64,000 nt of DNA from Atherix ibis (taxonomy: Eukaryota > Arthropoda > Insecta > Diptera > Athericidae), in contig OY282609.1 in the NCBI GenBank assembly GCA_958298945.1, forward strand, positions 66,746,220-66,810,219, in the 5' to 3' direction. A program made the translations under genes and the position numbers. The notes beneath the pieces are model-generated. The model did no database searches. It was given only the letters and a program-made list of their open reading frames with translations, and was not told the DNA's origin. Shown here one piece after another: positions 50,788-60,958 of the stretch. Numbering within the stretch: the first letter of the stretch is position 1; the number at the start of each line of letters is the position of its first letter.

Positions 50788-51238
50788 TGTGATTTACTAA
50801 AATACTCAGGATTAACATAATTCTTCACATAAATCAATACTCTTAGATATATAAATCTGTTTGTATAGTTGCAAATATCTTAAGATTCATAGCAAATAAA
50901 ATGAAAAAATTTTCAATAATAATAATAATGGAATTTTGGCAAAATTGGAGATTTTATTTGTTTTTTAAAGATCAATTTTTTCCTTAATTGATTTTTCTCT
51001 ACACAAAAAAAAATATTATATTTTAATAAATTACATTATAAAGAATTATCGTCATTTAATTCTAAAAATTGTATATAAACGAACATTTTTACACAAAGTA
51101 AATATAATTAATTGCAAATGGCGGTAGTAAAATTTGTCAAAAAAATTATTTTCTTATGTATGGTAAGCATTAAGTAAGTTGGTTGCTGAGTATTCGATTC
51201 GGTTGTCCAATAACTCTCTGAGAACAGAGCATGTTTTG

Positions 51239-51268
51239 TATATATTCACGAGTTTCTAGCTGTCAGTT
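51239..51268 (+). promoter_or_regulatory. candidate core promoter of the first GLYAT-like gene
   Basis: A TATATATT box at 51239-51246 is followed by an initiator-like TCAGTT at 51263-51268, with the presumed +1 A at 51265. The spacing of 26 bp is slightly short for insect TATA promoters. It would give a leader of about 220 nt before the ATG at 51484. This rests on motifs only. Confidence 0.35.
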
Positions 51269-51483
51269 TAGTCTTGCATTGGCATTCACTTTAATTCTGT
51301 GTTGTTAGTTGTAGGTGTTTGGTTTTTGTAAAATTAATTACAATATAAAGAATTGTATTTGCATGAAAAGTTTTATATAAAAGTTATCGGTATTGACAAT
51401 TTTTGTAAGAGCGAATGTTTTAATAAATAATAATAAATAGTAGATTCTAGTTTCTATATAATTGGGGGAGCAAACTCAATTAA

Positions 51484-52586
51484 ATGTCCGATAAATTAGT
51501 GGACATTCCGCCAAATGATTGGCACACTTTGCGAGATCTTTACAAGGTCGATTGGCCCCAGAATCATGTCGGCTATTACACGGTCGACAATTTCATTCGT
51601 TGGATTGAGAAAGATCCGAAAATAAAAAATCTCCGTGTTTACTCATTAAATGGGGATTGGAGTGATGGAACGTTCCTTATTGTGGTAAATGGTCTTATCG
51701 TGGGTGTTAGCTTTAGAGGAAGTTGTTCAGTTATTGTTGTTGTTATTTTTTTGCATGCATATCACTTTAAACCACAAAATTCAATAATAGGACCGCTATC
51801 AGCTATTCTTAAACAGTCTAAATGAAAATAATGACCGATTAGTGGTTGCATTGTCGCTTCTTGATTGGAAATACGGTTTGAAAATTAGTTCATTTCTCGA
51901 GAGGCATAGACCGGCTGTGTTGGAAGTAGTCGATTCTAAAAAATTGGAAAAAGAGTATGACAGTCAAACGATTCTTTATTATTTACCAAAATCCAAGGCA
52001 GTAGAAATAGATAGCACGTATGGAAACATATTGAAATAGTTTACCACAGATTGTATAGTAATTTGTATTTTTTTTTCCATGTCATCTGGAACTATTAGGC
52101 CACCCGAGGGTATTATTTTAAAATCAATGTCAGAAGAGCATGCGGCTATTGCTGATGAGCTATGGCCAAATCGGCATCAAGGATCATTTTTTTTTCTGAA
52201 ACGTTTAATTGCATGGAATCCACAAATTGGGGCTTTCACTGAAGATGGTGAATTAGTCGCATGGTGTTTTAGGTTCTATTAAATAGTTTTGAAGATAATT
52301 TTCCTTTCAATATTTTATTTTTGATTATATAAAACATCGTAGATTACAAGCTGGTCCTCTTGGCGCCCTTCAAGTTAAACCGACTCATTTACGTCGAGGT
52401 CTAGGCAGTCTTGTTACAGCAGAAATGTGCAAAATTTTAGCCGAAATGGATCAAGATACTTTTGCACTTGTCAACGCTAGCAATATACCTTCACGTAGAC
52501 TATTCGAAAAATTGGGATTCATTAATTATGATAATGCTTATTGGCTCCGAACAATTCCATTGATACCTTTTACATGGGAAGATTAG
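51484..52586 (+). CDS. glycine N-acyltransferase-like protein (GNAT fold), tandem copy 1
   Basis: Enzymes of this family transfer an acyl group from acyl-CoA to an amine such as glycine; the substrate here is unknown. Four exons with GT-AG introns: 51484-51684, 51791-52017, 52099-52272 and 52343-52586, giving 281 residues, the usual family size. The N-terminal domain begins MSDKLVDIPPNDWHTLRDLY and contains VDWPQNHVGYYTVDNF and SDGTFLIV. Exon 2 opens DRYQLFLNSL and holds LSLLDWKYG. Exon 3 holds LWPNRHQGS and IGAFTEDGELVAWCFR. Exon 4 carries the acetyl/acyl-CoA-binding loop (LRRGLGS, about residue 217) and the GNAT hallmark LFEKLGF near residue 254. The third donor, GTTCTA, is weak. Exons 2-4 match the next gene in length and intron phase (0, 2, 2). 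No signal peptide or membrane segment is visible. Confidence 0.88.
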
Positions 52587-52663
52587 ATGCGGTGGAATTA
52601 TTTGGTTGTTTTCATATGCAAATTTTTTTCTTTTAATATATCACAATGTTCTGTACATATGAA

Positions 52664-52669
52664 AATAAA
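52664..52669 (+). terminator. polyadenylation signal of the first GLYAT-like gene
   Basis: AATAAA lies 78 nt after the stop codon, the first canonical signal downstream. Confidence 0.5.
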
Positions 52670-53390
52670 ATTTGAAAGCTTTTATAAAAGAGTCATCCGA
52701 TATTTTTATAATGATTTGAGGCAGAAATTAATAATTGTTTTTTTTTTTATACTGAAATTCGTATATTGTTAGGCTTAAGAGAAAATGTATACAATATTTC
52801 TCGTTTAGAAATTTATAAGGAATATTTTTTGATCAAATATTTGTTTAATATTAAAAATGGTTTAAGTGAAAAATCTCAAAAAAGAGTAGCGGAATTTGGT
52901 TTTTTTTTAATGTCTACAATTACTTATTTTATGGTCCACAATATTTTTTACGTTTATCTTTTAACTTCGATAATTTATACTAAAGCAAATATTTGAATAA
53001 TTTTCAAAAAAAATTTTTCTTTTCTAAAAAATGTTGGCATAATTTTTTGTTAGTTTAGATAAGATAAAATAATTCTTGTTTGTTTTGGGAATTACGTATA
53101 TATGATGGCATAGTGAAAATATGTGAATCAATATTGACAACGTTGATGAATATTTTGTATATTGCTACATTTTACTGACCAAGCGACTCAGATTCGAATA
53201 TTAGGTCATAGTCTAAACTTTCGATAGCACTATCTTTATTTAATTGTATTATCTTTGAATTAAATAATAAAATTTATATACAAAACCGGGTGGTGATAGG
53301 GTATTAGAAAAATAATCTTTATTATCGTTGTATTAGTATTTTTATCAACAGTTGAACATATGATCTGGGCTACTGGTGATTAAAACTTGC
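52670..53390. other. spacer between the GLYAT-like genes
   Basis: AT-rich. An open frame at 52766-52996 has a hydrophobic end but no family signature and is not called. Confidence 0.5.
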
Positions 53391-53393
53391 TAG

Positions 53394-53399
53394 TCAGTT
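53394..53399 (+). promoter_or_regulatory. candidate initiator of the second GLYAT-like gene
   Basis: TCAGTT lies about 110 bp before the ATG, in text (CTAGTCAGTTTAAAG) resembling the initiator region of the first gene (AGCTGTCAGTTTAGT). No TATA box is evident at the expected distance. Confidence 0.3.
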
Positions 53400-53502
53400 T
53401 AAAGCCGTTGTTAACTTAGTAAAATTATTACTATAAAAAAGGTACAAATTTTAAATAATAAAAAAATTACCAAAAAAAAAAGTTTAAAATCAAATAAACA
53501 AA

Positions 53503-54603
53503 ATGGCAAATAAATTAGTTGAAATACCAATTGTTGATTTACCAAAGCTTCGTGATTTATACAAAATTGATTGGCCTAAACACCATGTAGGCTATTATAC
53601 ACTCGATAATTATATTCAGTGGTTAACAAAAGATAATGAATTGAAATACACAAAAAATATTCGCATATATTCATTAAACGATGATTGGAATGATGGCACA
53701 TTTCTAGTTGTGGTAATTTTAAAAAATAATAATATCTAAATAATAAAATTAATGGATAATATTGAGAAAAAAAAACTATTCAGGATCGATATCAAGTGTT
53801 TTTCAATAGTCTTATTCCTAACAACGAACGAATAGTGGATGGCTTACGTTTACTAGATTGGTCGCATGGAAACCTCGTAAGCGCCTATCTAGATCGACAC
53901 AAAGAAACTGTGCAAAAAGCCCTACAATTACTAAATCTTAAACAATTATTCAACGATGAGACTATTTTATATTTTCTACCAAAAGAAAAAGCCTCCGGAA
54001 TAGATGTAACGTAGGTTGGATAAATCATTTTTCTCTTCCTCGTAAAATAATTTATTGAAATTTATTATTTTTTGTACAAATAAAAAAAAAATTCCAGTCT
54101 CCCAGATGATATTGTCTTAAGAAGTTTGTCAAAAGAGCATGCGTGTACGATTGATAATGAATGGCCGTTTAAACATCCTGGCTCGTTATACTATTTTGAA
54201 AGGCTAATCGCACTCAATCCAAATATTGGAGCATTTACAAAAAATGGAGAATTGGTAGCTTGGTGTTTGAGGTATTTAATTGCATTAATCTTTTATAAAA
54301 AAAAAAGTTATGGAGACAAAATAGTTTCTTGTTTATTGCTATTAAATTTAATATTACAGACTTCAAGCTGGTGCTTTGGCAGCTCTTCAAGTAAAAAAAT
54401 CACACAAGCGAAAGGGTCTTGGTAGTGTTGTAACCAAAGCAATTAGCAAGATAATTGCCGACATGAATCAGGATATTTTTGCATTTGTTGTTAAAGATAA
54501 CACACCTTCAAAAGGTTTATTTGAAAAGTTAGGCTTTGAAAATCTCGATACTGGATATTGGCTAAGACCGGAAGTTGAAAATCAATCTCCTTGGGTAGAT
54601 TGA
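53503..54603 (+). CDS. glycine N-acyltransferase-like protein (GNAT fold), tandem copy 2
   Basis: Paralogue of the gene just upstream, same strand, with a gap of about 0.9 kb. Exons 53503-53712, 53784-54010, 54098-54271 and 54360-54603 give 284 residues. All introns are GT-AG, with phases 0, 2 and 2. Exons 2-4 have exactly the same lengths as in copy 1; exon 1 is three codons longer. The start follows an A-rich leader (AACAAAATGG, a good insect start context). Landmarks: LPKLRDLYKIDWPKHHVGYY and NDGTFLVV (exon 1), DRYQVFFNSL and LRLLDWSHGN (exon 2), EWPFKHPGSLYYFERLIALN and GELVAWCLR (exon 3), and LQAGALAALQVK, KRKGLGSVV (acyl-CoA loop) and LFEKLGFENLDTGYW (exon 4). It ends PWVD. Acyl-CoA N-acyltransferase activity is inferred from family membership; the natural acceptor is unknown. 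Confidence 0.9.
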
Positions 54604-54979
54604 TTATAAGTCGGATACAAAATCCTTGTATACCGAATAGTGGGAATCTCATAATATTGTAGAATTATTAATATAAAATATATAGTATTGTTTTGGTGTT
54701 TTTTTTTTATGAAATATAAATTTAAAAAATTTTTTGAAATAGAAAAGTTTATATATTTTTTAATAAAAATAAAATTGACAAAAAAAAAACATTTTATATT
54801 TAAGATTTTTTTATAACTCATTTTGCCATAAAAACTACTTAAAACTAAAGTTTACTGTTTAAAATTTAAAACTACGAGCACATTAAATTATGGTAGACTC
54901 TGCAATAGTTTTCTTTAAAATTTTATTAAAAAATACTAATTTTTCGAAACTTTTTAAGGAGATTATCAGTAATATTTTA
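54604..54979. other. 3' region of the second GLYAT-like gene and AT-rich spacer
   Basis: The first AATAAA is at 54762-54767, about 160 nt after the stop codon. Otherwise only A/T runs are present, ending in a run of about 18 A that abuts the truncated mariner. Confidence 0.5.
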
Positions 54980-55661
54980 CAAAAAAAAAAAAAAAAAAGA
55001 AAGGCGTTCCTGCATCGGATTGTGACAGGCGATGAAAAGTAGATATATTTCGAGAATTCTAAATGCAAGAAATCGTGGGTTGATCCTGGCCAACCATCAA
55101 CATCTTCCCCAAGACCAAATCCCTTCGGGCGGAAGACGATTCTGTACGTTTGGTGGGATCAGCAGGGTATCGTCTACTATGAGATGTTGAAACCTGGTGA
55201 AACTGCCAATACCCACCGCTACTACCTACAACTGATCAAATTTTACCGTGCTCTGTTTGAAAAAAGGACGGATTATCAACAAAGACATGATAAGCTGATT
55301 TTCATGACAACGCACCATCGCACATGTCAAAAATGGTCCGAAACTACTTGGAGACACTCAACTGGGAGACGCTTATTCATCAGACGTGGCCCTTCCGACT
55401 ACCACCTGTTTTCGTCGATGGACCACGCGCTCGCTGAGCAGCACTTCGATTCTTACGAAGATGTTCAAAAACGGCTTGATGAGTGGTTTGCCTGGAAAGA
55501 AAAGGAATTTTTTTGGTGTGGTATCCACAAATTGCCCGAGAGAGGGGAAAAATGTGTAGCTAAGAGGGCAACTACTTTGAATAAATTTGTTTTTACTTTC
55601 TATGAAAAAAAAACATGTTTTTTTTTGACTGAAAAACGACGGATTTAAGCTTATACACCTG
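54980..55661 (+). mobile_element. mariner DD34D element, family 2, copy e (5'-truncated)
   Basis: Starts inside the transposase at the KRKSFLHRIVTGDEK codons, directly after an A run, and continues to the right terminal repeat (CGGATTTAAGCTTATACACC then TG). Frames read VDPGQPSTSSPRPNPFGR-like text and MLKPGETANTHRYYLQLIKF (open frame 55184-55648). A shifted DNA-binding-to-catalytic stretch and YHLFSSMDHALAEQHFDSY follow. It shares with copy d the small deletion that shifts the second-Asp block, so the two are close relatives. The HTH half and left end are missing. Confidence 0.9.
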
Positions 55662-56295
55662 TTAATTAAATTTTCATTTATTTATACAATAATTATAAAA
55701 ATTTTATATATGTAAAATTATTAAAATTACAAATTAAAACCAATTACAAGAAATTAATATAGAACAATGCGAATATTTTCAATCAAAAAGTGCCACGCAG
55801 CATTTTTTGCACTTGCAACATTTCTGTGTATCTGTCAATATGTTTCCCAGAAGCATTTTTTGCTGATAGACGCGATCGCCTCTGTTTAATCTCACGCAAT
55901 TGTGACCTACCCATTTCCGGATTTCGCTCTATATCTCATCCGCATTCCGATGGGGAGAATTTAATTGAACATAACCAATTGGAAAAAAATATATCTCATT
56001 ACATGATTTTATACTCTCAGCAAAGCTTTCCCATGAGATTTATTTCCAATACGAATCTTCTATCGCAACTGCGCTGTCTCCGATAAGCATGAGTGGTACC
56101 AGTCATGTTTACTCTCTCGTTTCGAGTATTTTATTCCGCTTTGCAGATTCAGCCGTTTCCGCCAATTTCTGAGCACGCATCTAATTAGAATTTCTCCTTT
56201 TAAATTGGGAAAATTTTTGAAATGGATTCTCCTTAATTACAAACAATATTTAAACGTTTTGTTCCCATAAAAATTATTTATTTCTATATAACGGG
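55662..56295. other. AT-rich non-coding DNA
   Basis: No gene is supported. A 98-codon open frame at 55790-56086 begins MPRSIFCTCNISVYLSICF and is Cys/Ser-rich near its start, but has no recognisable domain. Confidence 0.45.
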
Positions 56296-56351
56296 TGATT
56301 TTTTAAGTGTTTGGATTTTAAATTTCTAAACAAATACAGAAAAATATTAAA

Positions 56352-56446
56352 ATTATTTCACTTTTTAGAAATTATTTCACTTTTTAGAAATTATTTCACT
56401 TTTTAGAAATTATTTCACTTTTTAGAAATTATTTCACTTTTTAGAA
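56352..56446 (-). repeat. 19-bp tandem repeat, five copies
   Basis: ATTATTTCACTTTTTAGAA repeated five times, with a sixth partial copy (ATTATTTCATG). On the minus strand the unit starts in the last transposase codons (HLHEII) and includes the stop, so it was expanded from the gene's own 3' end. Confidence 0.93.
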
Positions 56447-57700
56447 ATTATTTCATGTAAATGTTGGCCACGACTACGTTTTAAGTGATCCATGAGAGAG
56501 GTCGAATTTTGAAATACTTTTTCGAATATCTCGGCTGGTATCTCACTAATAACATGCGTAATGATGTCTTCCATCTAACGATCTAACCGTCAAATCACAC
56601 GATCTAGGCGTCAAATCGAACGATCTAGGTGTCAAATCGCACGATTTAGGTTTTAAATCACACGATCTAGGCGTTAAATCGCACGATCTAGGCGTCAAAA
56701 AACACGATCTAGGTGTTAAATTGCACGATCTAGATGTTAAATCGCACGATTTATGTAGGCGTCAAATCGCAAGATCTAGGTGTTAAATCGCACGATCTAG
56801 TGTCAAATCGCACGATCTAGATGTTAAATTGCGCCATCTAGGCGTTAAATCGCGCGATCTAGGCGTCAAATCGCACGATCTAGGTGTTAAATTGCACGAT
56901 CTAGGTGTAAAATCGCACGATCTAGGTGTTAAATCCCACGATCTAGGTGTTAAATTTCGCGGTCTAGGCGTCAAATCACACAATCTAGGCGGCCAACTCA
57001 CCGATCCGAAATGTGAGATAAATTGTTCATCGAACTTATCTCTCAATATTTCCATTGTTTCACGTGGTGTATGGCATATACCGACATCTTGTTCAAACCA
57101 CATGTCGACCAGATGCAGTTATTGAATTTCGGGCAGAAAAAGTTCGAAATCACGTCGCGATAGGTGGCGTCATTGACGGTAACGTTTCGGGCAGCGTCAT
57201 CTTTAAAGAAATTCAGATGCATTTTTCTAGGTGCAATGGCAATTCATCAGTCCAAATGCGACGATTTTGCTTATTCACATACCCATTCAACCATAAATGA
57301 GCATCGTTCGCTGAAGCAATTTTTTGTTAAAAAAGAGACTCACCGAAAATTTGATGCTTTGGCAGGTCTTTTGGCTTCAGTTCTTACACGAGCTGTATTT
57401 TATACGCTTTCATACCAAGATCCCTGTGTAAAATTTTCCACATAGTCGATGCAACATAATCCCAATTGTTGTGAACGGCGACGGATGGACAAATCTCGGT
57501 CTTCACAAACACTGGACGCTACGGCAGCAATATTTTCCTCTGTACGCACTCTATGCACACGGGTTCCTAGTTTGATGTCCAATAGCGTAAAATTGCTGCG
57601 AATTGCTTGCGCAGTAGATCGATAATGACGACCATAAAATGGTCAAAGTGCGGGAATATTTTTCACAGAACACGAATTTTGATAATAAAATTCAATAATA
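56436..57700 (-). pseudogene. DD41D transposase with catalytic-motif codons expanded into a minisatellite
   Basis: From the 5' end the frames read VERFAPEQRLYIIEFYYQNS (first HTH), then LDIKLGTRVHRVRTEENIA, SIRRRSQQLGLC (second HTH) and a stretch with stops. After a gap come NDAHLWLNGYVNKQNRRIW, TVNDATYRDVISNFF, MWFEQDVGICHTPRETMEIL (second Asp) and FGSVSWPPRLCDLTP. From here PRSCDLT repeats about 20 times. The text resumes as LEDIITHVISEIPAEIF and HLKRSRGQHLHEI at the C-terminus. About two dozen family residues, including the third catalytic Asp that should follow CDLTPL, are missing at the far edge of the repeat. The product would be inactive even without its stops. Confidence 0.82.
56575..56993 (-). 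repeat. 21-bp minisatellite made of transposase codons (PRSCDLT)
   Basis: About 20 tandem copies of a 21-bp unit. The minus-strand consensus is CCTAGATCGTGTGATTTGAC plus one base, which reads P-R-S-C-D-L-T. The first unit next to the intact transposase text is the gene's own WPPRxCDLTP motif. Variants include GCG-AAA for TGT and runs of G/A changes. Two units carry indels, near 56752 and 56800, which break the frame. Confidence 0.93.
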
Positions 57701-57799
57701 TATAAGCGCTGTTCGGGTGCAAATCTTTCCACGGCAACAAATATTGTATTTAACTTCGAATTCTAAAAAAATATATTGTGTTGTTTTTCATACAACAAT

Positions 57800-58095
57800 G
57801 CTTCGTATTAATACGGTATGCTATTACCGCCCACGTCCCTCAGGGTAGCATCCTAGCTCCAATTCCTTATAACATTTATACCCATGATATTTCTCATTAT
57901 AGATACAGCTATCATAATCCAGTAAAAATATCTTCCCACAGCTATCATTATTTAACAAAACTACATCAACTGCTTAGAGGCCTGGTTAAAAAAGTATAGA
58001 TTAAGGGTGAATGGACAAAAATGGGCTTATATTACTTTTACACTTTACCTAGAAAAGCTCCTAAATAGCAGTAATATCTCACAAAGAATACAAAC
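57800..58095 (+). mobile_element. jockey-like LINE fragment
   Basis: A short plus-strand piece of reverse transcriptase. VPQGSILAPIPYNIYTHDI is the conserved block before the YADD motif. After a deletion of the YADD region come LHQLLRGLVKKV, RLRVNGQ and ITFTL-like text typical of the following segment. It is of the same class as 49620-50690 but a separate piece. Confidence 0.75.
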
Positions 58096-58199
58096 AATTA
58101 ATACGACTTCTGCATAATAAATAGTAAATTATTAGTTTGGCGGAAAAGAAATTCAGTATTTTTTCGCTCGATATATATCTCGTAAGGTATTGATCAAAA

Positions 58200-58840
58200 T
58201 AATTCAAGAAGTGACATTCCGAACCCGATACTATCACAGCCAATTACGTGCCATTTTGGTTTCGTCGATTCCGTTCCTGTATTTTCGATGTTAAATATAC
58301 ATCTCGCAAAGGTAGGGCAGTCGTCGTAAATATCAAAAAAATCATGCTTAGAAAAACATAATGGATTGAATTTCCATCTACAAAGCCTTGGCCAAACGGA
58401 AAAAAACGACAAATTTCTTAAATGGTTGGTGAATGAAAATTTGTGGTTTTTTTCCCTTGAAACGCAGCGAAGCTGCTCAAACGTGAACCAAACCAGGACT
58501 AACGGTCGGGAAGGTTTTGCTGTGCATTTCGTGGGACTGGAAAGTAATCATCTGCTATGAGTTGCTTCCATATGGTGAAACACTAAATTCGGACCTCTAT
58601 TGTCAATAATAGGACCGTTTGAAACTAGAAATTAACCAGAACCGGCCGAAATTGGCCAACAGGAGAGGTGTTGTGTTCCATCAGGACAACGCCAGGCCAC
58701 ACACGTCTATAGTGACTCGCCAGAAACTCCGGGAGTTTGGTTGGGAAGTTTTGATGCATCCACCTTATAGTCCAGACCTTTGTGATGAAAAATTAGTTTT
58801 CCGCCATTCTATGAGAGAGGCATTATAAAGTTACCTTTAA
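58200..58840 (+). mobile_element. mariner remnant of the irritans/Hsmar1 type
   Basis: Decayed transposase on the plus strand. Frames read QTxTKPGLTVGKVLLCISWD and VIICYELLPYGETLNSDLYC. An open frame at 58619-58828 follows, containing RPKLANRRGVVFHQDNARPH (second catalytic Asp), TRQKLREFGWEVLMHPPYSP and DL. The text breaks after DL, just before the third Asp, so the C-terminus is missing. The sequence up to PYSPDL is typical of mariners related to human Hsmar1. Neither terminal repeat was found. Confidence 0.75.
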
Positions 58841-59672
58841 AATGGCAACAAATTATAAAATAAAAAGGTGCACATTTTACCTAAATCGGAAAATTCGATC
58901 CATATTAAATAAAGTATTGAAACAAATAATGGATTTATTTTTCACCAAACCAATATTACTATAAAATATAATATTTGAATCGATATGGGTATACGAACTC
59001 GAAATTTAGGATTCCTTTATATACGAAAAAGTGTTATCCATCGTGATATAAATGTTCCAATCGCGTCTATCCTACCACTTTAATCCTTTAGCAAGAAAAC
59101 TATTCACTCCATGGCAATCTAGATTTTCGAAAACTATAAAAAAAAATATTGACAGGTGTTTTCGATAAAAAATCTGCTTTTTATAAATTGTATATAATCT
59201 GCTTTTCAATTAAAGAAATCAATTAAAAATGTAAGCTTTAATTTTGAATTAATTTAAAAAAATCTTATTTATTTAGTAAAAATTTAATTTACAAAAATCA
59301 TTATTAATTTTATGCATAATTTTTCTTATTATATAATAATTAGACGAACACAGATTTTGTTTTCTCTTCTTATACTCACATTTGTAAATTTTTCGAGTAT
59401 TTTCACTATTTTCGAGTAATTTTCATTTTTCCATTAAAATATCAATAATAATAAGTTTTCTTCATATTTTTATATTACAATAAAATCATATTGATAATAA
59501 TGTCGTAATTAGTAAAAGTCTGGTACATGTACAATATTTGGTTTTTTTTTCTTTTAAAAATTCCATTCACACTTAGACACCATGTGATGAAAGTGGCGTA
59601 ATCTATGAGATCGAAGAAAATTCAAAATAATCAGATTATCAGTTACTTACAAACTTGTTTAGAACTAATCTA
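58841..59672. other. AT-rich non-coding DNA
   Basis: Nothing recognisable beyond A/T runs. TA at 59671-59672 is the target site of the next element. Confidence 0.5.
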
Positions 59673-60956
59673 CGAAGTTTGTTCAAAAAGTATCGCGAAT
59701 TTTAAATTTCCGCAGATTACATATATTTGATTTTCGATTTTTTGTAGCGTTATGTTGGTACTCATGTTTCTCACGTATGCCATTTTGAATGTTCAGTTAA
59801 TTTTTGACAGTTGCTTTGCGTGTTTTGGCTCGTCTTCGATTTTTGCCCATTCCAAAAAATGGATCAAAGAATTTGTTTCGAGAACAAGAAAAGGTCACAG
59901 GCAGCCAGATCTGGGGAATACGGTGGCTGCGGCATTATTAGTGTGTTGTTATTGGCTAAAAATTCGCGCACAAGCAACGATGCGTGAGCAGGGGCGTTAT
60001 CATGGTGCAAAAGCCAATTTTTGTTCTTCCACAAATCGGGGCGTTTCTGGCAGATTGCTTCGCGCATATTGCGCATAACTTGCAGGGAATATTCCTTATT
60101 GTCCGTTCTACCCTTTGGCAAGAACTTATGATGCACCATACCCCTGCAATCGAAGAAAACTGTAAGCAAAACATTCACATTCGACCGAACTTGGCGCGCT
60201 TTTTTCGATCTTGACTCGTGCGGCAGTTTCCATTGGGATGATTGAGCTTTGGTTTCCACTCCATAACCATAAACCCATGATTCGTCACCAGTTATGACCC
60301 TCTGGAGCAAATTTGGGTCGTCGCGGACAGAGTCCAACCGCTCCTGAGCAATGTTAATGCGATGCTGTTTTTGGTTGAAATTGAACAATTTTGGTACGAA
60401 TTTCGCGGCGACCCATCTCACGCCAAATCATTGGTAAAAATCGAATGGCCCAAGCCAATCGATATGTTTAAGTCCTCAGCAACTTCTCTATTGGTGATTC
60501 GACGATTGGCCAATACTATTTTCTTCACTTCATCAATGTTTTCGTCTGTTGTTGATGTGCTCGGGCGTCCAGCACGCTTTTTGTCGTTCACATCTTTTCG
60601 GCCCTCTGAGAACATTTTGTACCACCGATAAACGTTGCTTCGGTCCAAGGTAGCTTCACCATATGACACAGTCAACATTCGGAATGCGTCCGCGCAATTA
60701 ATTTTGTTTTTTTTTCACACAAAATTTGATACAGATTCTTTGATCCATTTTTTGGAATGGGCAAAAAACCAAGACGAGCCAAAGCACGTGCAAGCAAAGC
60801 AGCTGTCAAAAATTAAATGAACACATTCAAAATGGCCGAACTTGTCGGCATAAGTGAGGCACATGAGTACCAATATAACGCCACAAAAAAATCGAAAATC
60901 GAATATACGTAACCCGCGGAAATTCAAAATTCGCGATAATTTTTGAACAGACTTCG
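59673..60956 (-). mobile_element. mariner DD34D element, family 1, copy 2, with both ends derived from the 5' end
   Basis: The element is 1284 bp, flanked by TA at 59671-59672 and 60957-60958. Its outer ends are CGAAGTTTGTTCAAAAA and the complement CGAAGTCTGTTCAAAAA. The two ends are inverted copies of about 207 bp (59673-59879) and 229 bp (60728-60956). Each includes the 5' terminal repeat, 5' leader and first transposase codons (CAAAAAATGGATCAAAGAAT). Normal mariner ends are only about 25-35 bp. The true 3' end and the last 55-60 transposase codons are absent. Confidence 0.9.
59864..60748 (-). pseudogene. mariner transposase, family 1, copy 2
   Basis: A start at 60748 (MDQRICIKFCVK) is followed by a frameshift caused by four extra A in an A run. 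The frame from 60678 reads LTVSYGEATLDRSNVYRWYK, FSEGRKDVNDKKRAGRPS and NREVAEDLNISIGLG, and stops at 60418. One missing base near 60421 moves reading to the next frame. That frame is open for 185 codons down to 59864: FVPKLFNFNQKQHRINIAQE, ITGDESWVYGYG (first Asp), LLTVFFDCRGMVHHKFLP, LHHDNAPAHASLLVREF (second Asp), PYSPDLAACDLFLF (third Asp, spacing 34). It then runs into the inverted 5' end and stops. All three catalytic Asp are intact, but the C-terminal tail is replaced by five foreign residues. Confidence 0.9.
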
Positions 60957-60958
60957 TA

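Larger units (their letters stand above)
56296..57770 (-). mobile_element. DD41D (rosa-like) element carrying two tandem-repeat expansions
   Basis: A degenerate DD41D transposon on the minus strand. The low-coordinate end reads TATAACGGGTGATTTTTTAA, fitting TA plus a terminal repeat. The other end is not matched, so the upper limit is approximate. Two blocks of tandem repeats lie inside: a 19-bp unit at 56352-56446, immediately after the transposase stop, and a 21-bp unit at 56575-56993, inside the coding region. Confidence 0.8.

Noticed and set aside
52766..52996. 76-codon open frame with a hydrophobic C-terminus between the GLYAT-like genes
   Set aside because: It is AT-rich with no signature and lies where the 3' flank of the first gene is expected.
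55790..56086. 98-codon Cys/Ser-containing open frame
   Set aside because: It has no conserved cysteine spacing, no usable domain, and lies between two transposon remnants.
56783..57125. Opposite-strand repeat frames (LGVKSHD and similar) across the 21-bp minisatellite
   Set aside because: These are shadows of the transposase-derived repeat. The minus strand continues into transposase on both sides, while the plus-strand reading matches nothing.
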